Position numbers and translations under genes: made by a program. Source: Nonomuraea maritima (GTDB lineage: Bacteria; Actinomycetota; Actinomycetes; Streptosporangiales; Streptosporangiaceae). From it: a stretch of 64,000 bases of DNA. Positions 15,450 through 22,566 of this stretch are shown one piece after another (the stretch's first letter is position 1; each line of letters starts with the position of its first letter). The stretch lies in NCBI RefSeq assembly GCF_900100395.1, contig NZ_FNFB01000016.1, positions 62,001 through 126,000 of the forward strand, read 5' to 3'. Below the pieces are notes generated by a model. It searched no databases. It worked only from the letters and a program-made list of their open reading frames with translations, and was not told the origin of the DNA.

Positions 15450-17816
15450 ATGAGCGACTCGGCCCGCATCGTGATCATCGGGGGCGGCGTGGGCGGCACG
15501 TCCGTCGCCTTCCACCTCACCCAGCTCGGCGAACGCGACGTCGTCCTGCTCGAACGCGACGAGCTCACCAGTGGCTCCACCTTCCACTCCGCCGGTCTCG
15601 TCGGCCAGCTGCGCGCCGACCCGACGCTGACCCGGATGAACCAGTACTCCGTCGAGCTCTACCGCACCCTCGACGCCGGCTGGAGCGAGTGCGGCGGCAT
15701 CAAGCTGGCCTCCACGCCCGAGCGGATGCAGGAGATCCGCCGTCAGATCGGCTGGGCGCGCACGTTCGGGCTGCCGCTGGAGGAGATCTCGGTGGCCGAG
15801 GCCGTGGAGCTGTTCCCGCTCATGGACCCGGAGGGCGTGGTCGGGGCGGCGTACCTGCCGACCGACGGGCAGATCGACCCGTCCCAGCTGTGCTACGCCC
15901 TCGCCGCGCGCGCCCGCGAGGGCGGCGCGACGATCAGGACCCGCACCCGCGTGCTCGGCATCACGGTCGCGCACGGCCGGGTCACCGGGGTGCGCACCGA
16001 CCAGGGCGACATCGACTGCGAGATCGTGGTCGACTGCGGTGGCATGTTCGCCGCCGAGATCGGGCGCATGGCGGGCGTGCGCGTCCCGATCGTGCCCATG
16101 TCGCACCAGTACGTGATCACCGACGCCTTCCACGACCATCCGGTCCTGCCCACGCTGCGCGACCCCGACCTGCTCGTCTACTACCGGCAGGAGGTGCGGG
16201 GCCTGGTCATGGGCGGCTACGAGCGCACGTCCGCGCCGTGGACGGCAGGGCCTGACTCGTACGACGCGGTGCCGGCCGACTTCAACGGCCGCCTGCTGCC
16301 GGAAGATTGGCCGAGATTCGAGGAAATTTCGGAGAATTCCCGGATTCGCGTCCCGGCCATGGCCGACGTCGGCATCCGCAAGATGATCAACGGCCCCGAG
16401 GCGTTCACCCCCGACAACGAGTTCTGCCTCGGCGAGACCGAGGTCGGCGGGTTCTTCGTCGCCGCCGGGTTCTGCGCGCACGGCATCGCGGGCGCGGGCG
16501 GCATCGGCAAGGTCATGGCCGAGTGGATCGTCGAGGGCGAGCCCGGCATGGACGTCCGCCACATGGACATCCGCCGCTTCGACCGCCACTACCGCTCGCC
16601 GTCGTACACGGTCAAGCGGGCGGTCGAGAACTACGAGACGTACTACGACATCCGCTACCCCGGCCACGAGCGGTCGGCGGGACGGCCGCTGCGCGTCTCC
16701 CCCGCCTACTCCTGGCACGTCGCCCACGGCGCGGTCTTCGGCGAGAAGGCCGGATGGGAGCGGGTCAACCACTACACCGCCGCCGACCCCGACGACACCG
16801 GCGAGCGTCCCCGCGGCTGGGCGGGCCGGTCGTGGTCGCCCGCGATCGGAGCCGAGCACCGGGCCACCCGCACGACGGCAGGGCTGTTCGACGAGAGCTC
16901 GTTCGCCAAGATCGAGGTCACCGGCCCCGGCGCCGCCGCGCTGCTGGAATGGGTGTGCGACAACCGGGTCGCCCGCGAGATCGGCGCCGTCACCTACACC
17001 CAGGCACTCAACCGGCGCGGCGGCATCGAGTGCGACTTCACCGTCACCCGGCGGGCGCAGGACGAGTTCCTCGTCGTCACCGGCACCGCGTTCGGCACGC
17101 ACGACCTCGGCTGGCTGCGCAAGCAGGCGCGGCTCACCGGATCGACGGCCAGGATCACCGACGTGACCGGCCGGTACGCCTGCTTCGCCCTGTGGGGCCC
17201 GCGCGCCCGCGACATCCTGTCCCGGCTGACGCCCGACCCGCTCGACTTCCCGTTCATGTCGTCGCGCGAGATCACCGTGGGCGACGTGCCGGTGCTGGCG
17301 CTGCGCGTGACGTTCGTCGGTGAGCACGGCTGGGAGCTGTACTGCTCCAGCGAGTACGGCCTCGCGCTGTGGCAGGCGCTGTGGCGGGCGGGCGAGCCGC
17401 ACGCGCTGGCGGCCTGTGGCTACCGGGCCATCGACAGCCTGCGCCTGGAGAAGGGCTACCGGGTGTGGGGCGCCGACATCGGCCCCGAGACGACCCCGTA
17501 CGAGGCCGGCCTCGGCTTCTGCGTCAAATCCGACAAGGAGTTCCTCGGCCGCGACGCGCTCGACCCCGAGCCGGAGCGGCGGCTGCGCTGCGTGAGGCTG
17601 GCCGACCCCCGCGCGGTGGCGCTCGGCAACGAGCCGGTGCGGGTGGACGGCCGGGTGGTCTCGCGGGTGACCTCCGGCGGCTACGGCTACACCGCCCGCG
17701 CCTCCATCGCCTACGCCTACCTCGCCGCCGAGGTGGCTCCGGGCGCGGAGGTCGAGATCGAGGTCGAGGGTGCGTGGGTGCCTGGCACGGTGGTCAAGGG
17801 TCCCGTCGTTCCGTGA
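15450..17816 (+). CDS. FAD-dependent N-methyl demethylase with GcvT domain (dimethylglycine/sarcosine dehydrogenase-like)
   Basis: 788 residues. The N-terminal FAD domain has the dinucleotide motif VIIGGGVGGTS, and HSAGLVGQLR is the region that carries the covalent-FAD His in dimethylglycine dehydrogenases. From about residue 430 a GcvT/aminomethyltransferase module follows (GVFDESSF-like TAGLFDESSFAKIEVTGPGA, GEHGWELY, and the C-terminal barrel). Such fusions oxidise N-methyl groups and pass the one-carbon unit to tetrahydrofolate. Exact substrate (dimethylglycine, sarcosine or similar) is not resolved. Convergent 23-bp overlap with the GntR gene. Confidence 0.87.
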   Translation: MSDSARIVIIGGGVGGTSVAFHLTQLGERDVVLLERDELTSGSTFHSAGLVGQLRADPTLTRMNQYSVELYRTLDAGWSECGGIKLASTPERMQEIRRQIGWARTFGLPLEEISVAEAVELFPLMDPEGVVGAAYLPTDGQIDPSQLCYALAARAREGGATIRTRTRVLGITVAHGRVTGVRTDQGDIDCEIVVDCGGMFAAEIGRMAGVRVPIVPMSHQYVITDAFHDHPVLPTLRDPDLLVYYRQEVRGLVMGGYERTSAPWTAGPDSYDAVPADFNGRLLPEDWPRFEEISENSRIRVPAMADVGIRKMINGPEAFTPDNEFCLGETEVGGFFVAAGFCAHGIAGAGGIGKVMAEWIVEGEPGMDVRHMDIRRFDRHYRSPSYTVKRAVENYETYYDIRYPGHERSAGRPLRVSPAYSWHVAHGAVFGEKAGWERVNHYTAADPDDTGERPRGWAGRSWSPAIGAEHRATRTTAGLFDESSFAKIEVTGPGAAALLEWVCDNRVAREIGAVTYTQALNRRGGIECDFTVTRRAQDEFLVVTGTAFGTHDLGWLRKQARLTGSTARITDVTGRYACFALWGPRARDILSRLTPDPLDFPFMSSREITVGDVPVLALRVTFVGEHGWELYCSSEYGLALWQALWRAGEPHALAACGYRAIDSLRLEKGYRVWGADIGPETTPYEAGLGFCVKSDKEFLGRDALDPEPERRLRCVRLADPRAVALGNEPVRVDGRVVSRVTSGGYGYTARASIAYAYLAAEVAPGAEVEIEVEGAWVPGTVVKGPVVP

Positions 17817-18552
17817 CGCCGCTGCGCACCGAGATGCGCACCCGGTCAGGACGGAACAGGTCGCGGGCGTACTCCACGGGCGTGCCGTCGCCGGCGTGGG
17901 CCGTGCGCTCGATCAGCATGAGCGGCGTGCCCGGCTCGATGCCGAGTTCGGCCGCCTCCCCCTGCCGGGCGATCACCGGGGTGAGCTGCTCGTCCGCCGT
18001 ACGCGGCTCCAGGTCGTAGCGCTCGGCCAGCAGCGCGTACAGCGACCCGGTGAGGTCGTGCCCGAGCAGCCCGGGCAGGTCGGGGAAGTACGAGCGTTCC
18101 AGTGCCAACGGCGACCCGCCCGCCGAGCGCACCCGCGCGATCTCGTTCACCGGCGTGCCCTCCGTCACCCGCAGGGCACGGGCCACGGCCGCGGACGAGG
18201 GCACGCTCGCCGCCCGGAGTACCCGCGCCTCGGCCCGCAGGTGGGCGCGGCGCACCTGCTCGGTGAACCCCGCGAGGCCGGTCAGGTCGCACTCGATGCG
18301 CGGCTCGGCCACGAACGCCCCGCCCGACCGTCCGGGCACCCGCAGCAGCACGCCGTCGCGTTCGAGGGTGGCGAGGGCCTGCCGGAGCGTCATCCGGCTC
18401 ACGCCGAGCCGCCCGGCCAGCTCCCGCTCACCGGGCAGCCGATCGCCTGGCGCCAGCTCGCCGTCGCCGATCGACCGCAGCAGCCACCGCTCGATCTGCA
18501 CATGAGCCGGTACGCCGGTGCCGCGCTCCAGCTCAGGCGGTATCCCGACCAC
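17794..18552 (-). CDS. GntR-family regulator with UTRA domain (HutC subfamily)
   Basis: 252 residues from the GTG at 18552, chosen because TACGAT (a -10 box) lies 6 nt upstream and the product then starts like other family members (VVGIPPELERGTGVPAHVQI). The winged helix contains GDRLPGERELAGRLGVSRMT and TLRQALATLERDGVLLR; the UTRA ligand domain occupies about 90-245 and ends with VEYARDLFRPDRVRI. Predicted to control the FAD/GcvT gene through the GTCTAGAC palindrome in front of it. Confidence 0.85.
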   Translation of the reverse strand: MVGIPPELERGTGVPAHVQIERWLLRSIGDGELAPGDRLPGERELAGRLGVSRMTLRQALATLERDGVLLRVPGRSGGAFVAEPRIECDLTGLAGFTEQVRRAHLRAEARVLRAASVPSSAAVARALRVTEGTPVNEIARVRSAGGSPLALERSYFPDLPGLLGHDLTGSLYALLAERYDLEPRTADEQLTPVIARQGEAAELGIEPGTPLMLIERTAHAGDGTPVEYARDLFRPDRVRISVRSGVTERRDP

Positions 18553-18691
18553 ACGCGCATCGTAGCCCGATAACTCCCTTTTGCCCGCCCCAGGGCCCGG
18601 TGGGTATTGCCAGGGCTCCATGGTGTTGTCACGATCATGATGGAGCTCCAGGACGGCAGGAGCGGGCTCGGGGTGAACGGAACGATGCTGG

Positions 18692-19468
18692 ATGAGGCGC
18701 GTCGCTGACGAGTACGTCTCACGCGTGGCCATGCCGTGGGAGCTACGGGTCAGCCGGGCGGCGATCGCGCTGCTCGCGTTGGCCTTCTTCGCGCGCTCGC
18801 TGCTCCACCTCGCCTCCACCGGGCCGGTGCTCCTGCGGGTCGCCGGCGTGCTGCTCGGCGTGCTGGTGCTGGCGCTCTACGTGCTGGTGGTGGTGACCGG
18901 CCCGGCGCCGCGCGGGCGGCTGCCGGCGCTGGCCGTGATGGTGCTGCTCGCGTACGTGCCGCTGGCCTTTCTGGGGGAGTGGTGGACGGCCGTCATCTAC
19001 CTCGCGGCGATGACCCTCACCCTGCTTCCGCTGCCGTACTCCGTCCTTGCGTTCACGCTGGTCGTCGCGGGTGAGGTGCCCACGGCGCTGCTGTTCGGCG
19101 ACAGTCTGGCCGAGGCCGTCTACTCGGCGCTGCGGGTCGCCATGCCGGCGGTGCTGCTCCACTCCCTGTCCCGCTTCGCCGGGGCCGCCAAGGCCATGTA
19201 CGAGACCAGGGCCCAGCTGGTGGTGGCGGAGGTGGGGCGGGAGCGCGAACGTATCGCGGCCGAACTGCACACCGTCCTGGGCGAGCGCCTGACGGAGCTG
19301 CGCCGGCAGGGTGAGCGGGCGCTGCAGCACGTCGACGGCGACGACGCCCGACTGCGCGAGGAGCTCGCCGGCATGCTCACCCTCGCCCGCGACGCGCAAC
19401 GCGAGATGCGCGAATTCGCGTACCGGGAGCAACAACTGCACATGGGTAAGGAGCCGTTCCAAAAGTGA
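18692..19468 (+). CDS. Truncated NarL-type sensor-kinase-like membrane protein (no ATPase domain)
   Basis: 258 residues. Five to six hydrophobic segments (about 20-165) are followed by a HisKA_3-like helix RERERIAAELHTVLGERLTEL with the phospho-acceptor His193, aligned with RFARELHDVLGHNLS of the full kinase at 36365. The protein ends about 65 residues later, before any N-, G1- or G2-box. It sits at the left edge of the RiPP cluster, 152 bp before the first precursor. It could be a decayed kinase or a dimerising/inhibitory partner for the two complete kinases downstream. No clear ribosome site; the ATG at 18731 is an alternative start. Confidence 0.6.
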   Translation: MRRVADEYVSRVAMPWELRVSRAAIALLALAFFARSLLHLASTGPVLLRVAGVLLGVLVLALYVLVVVTGPAPRGRLPALAVMVLLAYVPLAFLGEWWTAVIYLAAMTLTLLPLPYSVLAFTLVVAGEVPTALLFGDSLAEAVYSALRVAMPAVLLHSLSRFAGAAKAMYETRAQLVVAEVGRERERIAAELHTVLGERLTELRRQGERALQHVDGDDARLREELAGMLTLARDAQREMREFAYREQQLHMGKEPFQK

Positions 19469-19620
19469 CGATCATCATGTTATGGCGGTGTTAGTCGTCC
19501 CTAGCGGCAAATGTCAGAAAAGGTGAGTCTTGGGCCACAGGGCAGCGAGCAGTCCAGATGCCCGCTGCCTCTCCCGTCGGATCCCGGCCCCCGCAGGCCG
19601 GGCGGAAGGAGAGTGGCCAC

Positions 19621-19947
19621 ATGGCCGAAAGCCTCTACATTCTCGGCGATGACGACCGCAGGAAGTTCGCCCGTCTGATCGCCGCGGCGTGGGCGGACGA
19701 GGACGTCAAGAGCCGTTACGAGCGCGAGCCCCGGGTGATGCTGGAGGAGTACGGCATCGCCTACCCGCAGGGGGTCGCCACGCCGCCGCTGCCGGCCAAG
19801 CCCGTGGGCGAGTTCAGCGTCGAGGAGCTGGAGACCGCCGCCGGCGGCACCCTCGGCTCCGCCAGCTCCGTGAGCTCGGTCGGCACCGTCAGCGGCACCG
19901 CCGGTTCGGGCTTGACCGCGTCGACCGCGGGCAGCTCGGGCAGCTGA
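19621..19947 (+). CDS. RiPP precursor 1: NHLP-type leader with cysteine-free Ser/Thr core
   Basis: 108 residues, strong ribosome site GGAAGGAGAG. The leader (1-76) has the nitrile-hydratase-alpha-like helix KFARLIAAAWADEDVKSRYE, then VMLEEYGIAYPQG and a VEELETAAGG double-glycine end. The core after GG is 32 residues (TLGSASSVSSVGTVSG then TAGSGLTASTAGSSGS): 11 Ser and 5 Thr, no Cys. It lies upstream of matching modification and export genes. Expected processing: Ser/Thr dehydration by the LanM-like enzyme and/or oxazole formation by YcaO/SagB, then cleavage after GG by the C39 exporter (inference). Confidence 0.88.
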   Translation: MAESLYILGDDDRRKFARLIAAAWADEDVKSRYEREPRVMLEEYGIAYPQGVATPPLPAKPVGEFSVEELETAAGGTLGSASSVSSVGTVSGTAGSGLTASTAGSSGS

Positions 19948-19959
19948 CCCCTCCGCTCC

Positions 19960-19989
19960 GGGGGCGTGACGGCAGGCCGTCACGCCCCC
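19960..19989 (+). terminator. Perfect 14-bp hairpin between precursor genes (attenuator)
   Basis: GGGGGCGTGACGGC (19960-19973) and GCCGTCACGCCCCC (19976-19989) are exact complements with a 2-nt loop. There is no U-run. It lies 12 bp after the stop of precursor 1 and in front of the rest of the operon. Such hairpins often terminate partially or protect the short precursor mRNA, which would favour high precursor over enzyme expression. Confidence 0.65.
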
Positions 19990-20025
19990 AGGACCGAACT
20001 TTCCTTCGCCCATCGAGGTGACCTC

Positions 20026-20322
20026 ATGTCGCAATCGCCCGAGCTCCCGTCCGAGGTTCGCAAGGCGTTCGCCCGGTTCGTGGCGCGAGCCTGGGCCGAC
20101 GAGGCGGTCAGACAGGATTACGCGCGGGACCCGCGCCTCGCTCTGTCGCAGGGCGGCGTCGACTGGCCGGACGACCTGCCGGTGCCCGACCTGCCCGCAC
20201 GCCCTGACAAGTCGCTGGATCTGGAGAGCCTGGAGTCCTCGGCCGGTGGCGCGCTCGGCACGATCGGCACCGTGAGCTGTCCGACCGGCTGCTTCGCCGG
20301 CGGTCAGTCGCAATCTCCCTAG
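20026..20322 (+). CDS. RiPP precursor 2: NHLP-type leader with two-cysteine core
   Basis: 98 residues from ATG 20026 with GAGGTG 5 nt upstream. The leader (1-75) shows AFARFVARAWADEAVRQDYA and DPRLALSQGGVDWP, ending LESLESSAGG. The 23-residue core begins ALGTIGTVSCPTGCFAGG and contains Cys10 and Cys14 with nearby Thr and Ser. It shares the leader plan with precursor 1 but has a different core, so the same enzymes would have to make thiazoles or, if cyclisation occurs, thioether rings here. Confidence 0.85.
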   Translation: MSQSPELPSEVRKAFARFVARAWADEAVRQDYARDPRLALSQGGVDWPDDLPVPDLPARPDKSLDLESLESSAGGALGTIGTVSCPTGCFAGGQSQSP

Positions 20323-20336
20323 CCGCAAGGACCCCG

Positions 20337-21542
20337 ATGAAGCCTCGCATTCTTCTCACCCTCCTCCTCGTGCTGGCCTGCGTCCTCGCGAGTACCCCCG
20401 CGTCGGCGGCCGGCCGGCCGCCCCACCGCCCCCTGCCTCCGCTGCCGTCACGGGACGCGCTGCAGGCGATCCTCGAGGAGATCGTCAAGAACGGGACTCC
20501 CGGCGTGCTCGTCGAAGTGCGTGACGAGCGTGGCACCTGGACGAGCGCGGCCGGGACGGGCGACGTCGAGACCGGCGCCCCCATGCGCACGGACGGCAAG
20601 TTCAGGATCGGCAGCCTGACCAAGGCCTTCGTGTCCACCACGATCATGCAGCTGGTCCAGGAGCGGCGGCTGCGGCTCGACGACAGCGTCCAGAAGTGGC
20701 TGCCCGGGATGTTGCCCGGCCACGAGCGGGTGACCATCAGGCAGCTGCTCAACCACACCAGCGGCGTCTTCAACTACCTCGACGACCCGGTGATGTGGGA
20801 GGACTACATGAACCTCCGCTACCGCACCTGGCAACCGGAAGAGCTGGTGGGGGTGGCCACCGCGCACGGACCGCTCTTCGCGCCCGGGTCGGACTGGTAC
20901 TACTCCAACACCAACTACGTCCTGGCCGGCCTGATCGTAAGGAAGGTCACGGGGCGGCCGGTGGAGCAGGAGGTACGCCGGAGGTTCATCGTCCCGCTCG
21001 GGCTGCGGGACACCAGCTTCCCCACGACCGATCCGAAGATCCACGGCCCGCACGCGCGCGGCTACCTCGGCGGGTACGTCGGTGACCCGTACGTCGAGGC
21101 GACCGAGCTGAACCCGTCCAGGATGTACGCGGCCGGAGCCATGATCTCCACCGCCTCCGACCTGAACCGGTTCTGGACGGCGCTGCTGGACGGCCGCCTG
21201 CTCCGCCCGAACCTGCTGCGCGAGATGCAGCAGACCGTGCCCGCGCTGGGCGGCGGCTACGGGCTCGGCATCAGCGTGTTCGAGCCGTGTGGCTTCCCGC
21301 TGTGGGGCCACAACGGCCGGATGCCCGGCTACGGTGTGCGCCTGCTGCAGACCGAGGACGGCCGGCGCCAGGTCACCGTGGCGTTCAACGTGCAGACCCT
21401 CAGCGAAACCCTGCTCCCGCTGCTCGACACGCTGCTGCTGACGGAATTCTGCGGCGAGGACCAGGCCGGGGTGGTGGGCAGTCCAGATGCCCACCACCCC
21501 GCGGAAAAAGCATCTCATATCGCAATCGTCGGAGGCTCGTGA
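20337..21542 (+). CDS. Secreted serine hydrolase (class C beta-lactamase / D-Ala-D-Ala peptidase fold)
   Basis: 401 residues. A Sec signal peptide (1-24, cleavage after ASA) shows it is exported. Ser93-Leu-Thr-Lys96 (SxxK), Tyr189-Ser-Asn191 (YxN) and His325-Asn-Gly327 (HxG, the KTG equivalent) are all present, so it should be active. It sits between two precursor genes, and its stop overlaps the next precursor (TGATG). Possible roles are removal of residual leader outside the cell, acting on D-amino-acid peptides, or self-protection; none can be chosen from sequence. Ribosome site AAGGA. Confidence 0.87.
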   Translation: MKPRILLTLLLVLACVLASTPASAAGRPPHRPLPPLPSRDALQAILEEIVKNGTPGVLVEVRDERGTWTSAAGTGDVETGAPMRTDGKFRIGSLTKAFVSTTIMQLVQERRLRLDDSVQKWLPGMLPGHERVTIRQLLNHTSGVFNYLDDPVMWEDYMNLRYRTWQPEELVGVATAHGPLFAPGSDWYYSNTNYVLAGLIVRKVTGRPVEQEVRRRFIVPLGLRDTSFPTTDPKIHGPHARGYLGGYVGDPYVEATELNPSRMYAAGAMISTASDLNRFWTALLDGRLLRPNLLREMQQTVPALGGGYGLGISVFEPCGFPLWGHNGRMPGYGVRLLQTEDGRRQVTVAFNVQTLSETLLPLLDTLLLTEFCGEDQAGVVGSPDAHHPAEKASHIAIVGGS

Positions 21543-21847
21543 TGATCGTTGAACTCGTTTCCCGGCCGGCCGAGTGGGACCTGGTCCAGCGCCGCAGGTT
21601 CGGCGAGCTGACCGCGCGTGCCTGGGCCGACGGTGACCTGCTCCGCCGCTACGAACGCGACCCGCGCGCCGTGCTGACCGAGTTCGGCGTGAGCCTTCCC
21701 CCTGACGCGTCCGCTCCGCCCATCCCCGACCTGGCCGAGGACCTCGTCGTCGAGCCGCTCAACGGCGACGAGGGGTTGCTCCGCCCGTGCATGTGCAGCC
21801 TGACGCTGCCCTGCCTCGCCGACCCCCAGGTGGACGAGCTCTCATGA
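21542..21847 (+). CDS. RiPP precursor 3: NHLP-type leader without GG, three-cysteine tail
   Basis: 101 residues. The leader motif RRRFGELTARAWADGDLLRR with YERDPRAVLTEFGVSLP matches the other precursors. The usual AGG end is replaced by EPLNGDEG, and the tail is LLRPCMCSLTLPCLADPQVD plus ELS, with Cys83, Cys85 and Cys91. The start overlaps the serine hydrolase stop and its stop overlaps the HlyD gene (ATGA), so translation is coupled rather than boosted by its own ribosome site. It may be a third substrate or a decayed/helper copy. Confidence 0.75.
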   Translation: MIVELVSRPAEWDLVQRRRFGELTARAWADGDLLRRYERDPRAVLTEFGVSLPPDASAPPIPDLAEDLVVEPLNGDEGLLRPCMCSLTLPCLADPQVDELS

Positions 21848-22566
21848 CCCAGCCGATGGTGGACGCTCCGGGAGGAGAGCGGATAGACCGGCTCGTCTCC
21901 ACCATCAGGGCGCGAGCCTGGCTGACCGTACTGGCCCTCCTCCTGGTGGCCGGGGCCGCTGCCGCCTGGGCCGTCGGAGGCCAGGTCCGCAGCGTGATCC
22001 AGATCGCGGGCGTGGTGGTGACGGGTGACGGTCCCGTCGCCGTACCCGCGCCCGGGGCCGGCAGCCTGGCCCAGACGCTCGTCAGGAAGGGCGGCGAGGT
22101 GTCCGCGGGAAGCCCGCTGGCCGTGCTGGCCGACGAGAAGGGAACCCGCCGCACCGTCACCAGCCCGGTGAGCGGACACGTCAGCAGGATCGCCGCGCCC
22201 GGCACCCCGGTCCTCGCCGGGACGGCGGTCGCGGCGATCGACACGGGAAGCGGACCGCCGCGGGCGCTGCTCCTCGCCGGCCCCGAGCAGGCAGGCGCGC
22301 TCACCCCCGGTCAGCCGGCCCGCGTCGCCCTGCCGGGAGCCTTCCTGTCCGGCCGGGTGAGCGAGGTCGGAGCCTACCCCGTCACCGACGAGGACCTCAG
22401 GCACCGGTTCGGCGACGTCCTGGCGGCCGCAGGGACGCGTCACCTCGTGACCGTGGATCTGCACGACGTCCGTGACGCCGTGGGGTTGAGTCGCGCCCAG
22501 GCCGAGATCACCGTCGCCGTCGTCCGTCCGATCGACGCGCTCCTGGGCGGAGGCGGCCTTGTCTGA
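21844..22566 (+). CDS. NHLM-type secretion protein (HlyD-like membrane-fusion protein)
   Basis: 240 residues. One transmembrane helix (about 26-46, LTVLALLLVAGAAAAWAVGG) is followed by a periplasmic-side biotinyl-lipoyl-like half-motif (GDGPVAVPAPGAGSLAQTLV, VTSPVSGHVSRIAAPG). Much shorter than Gram-negative HlyD, as usual in NHLM systems. It couples the two ABC proteins to the cell exterior. ATG overlaps the precursor 3 stop; the next gene begins inside its last codons. Confidence 0.8.
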   Translation: MTQPMVDAPGGERIDRLVSTIRARAWLTVLALLLVAGAAAAWAVGGQVRSVIQIAGVVVTGDGPVAVPAPGAGSLAQTLVRKGGEVSAGSPLAVLADEKGTRRTVTSPVSGHVSRIAAPGTPVLAGTAVAAIDTGSGPPRALLLAGPEQAGALTPGQPARVALPGAFLSGRVSEVGAYPVTDEDLRHRFGDVLAAAGTRHLVTVDLHDVRDAVGLSRAQAEITVAVVRPIDALLGGGGLV

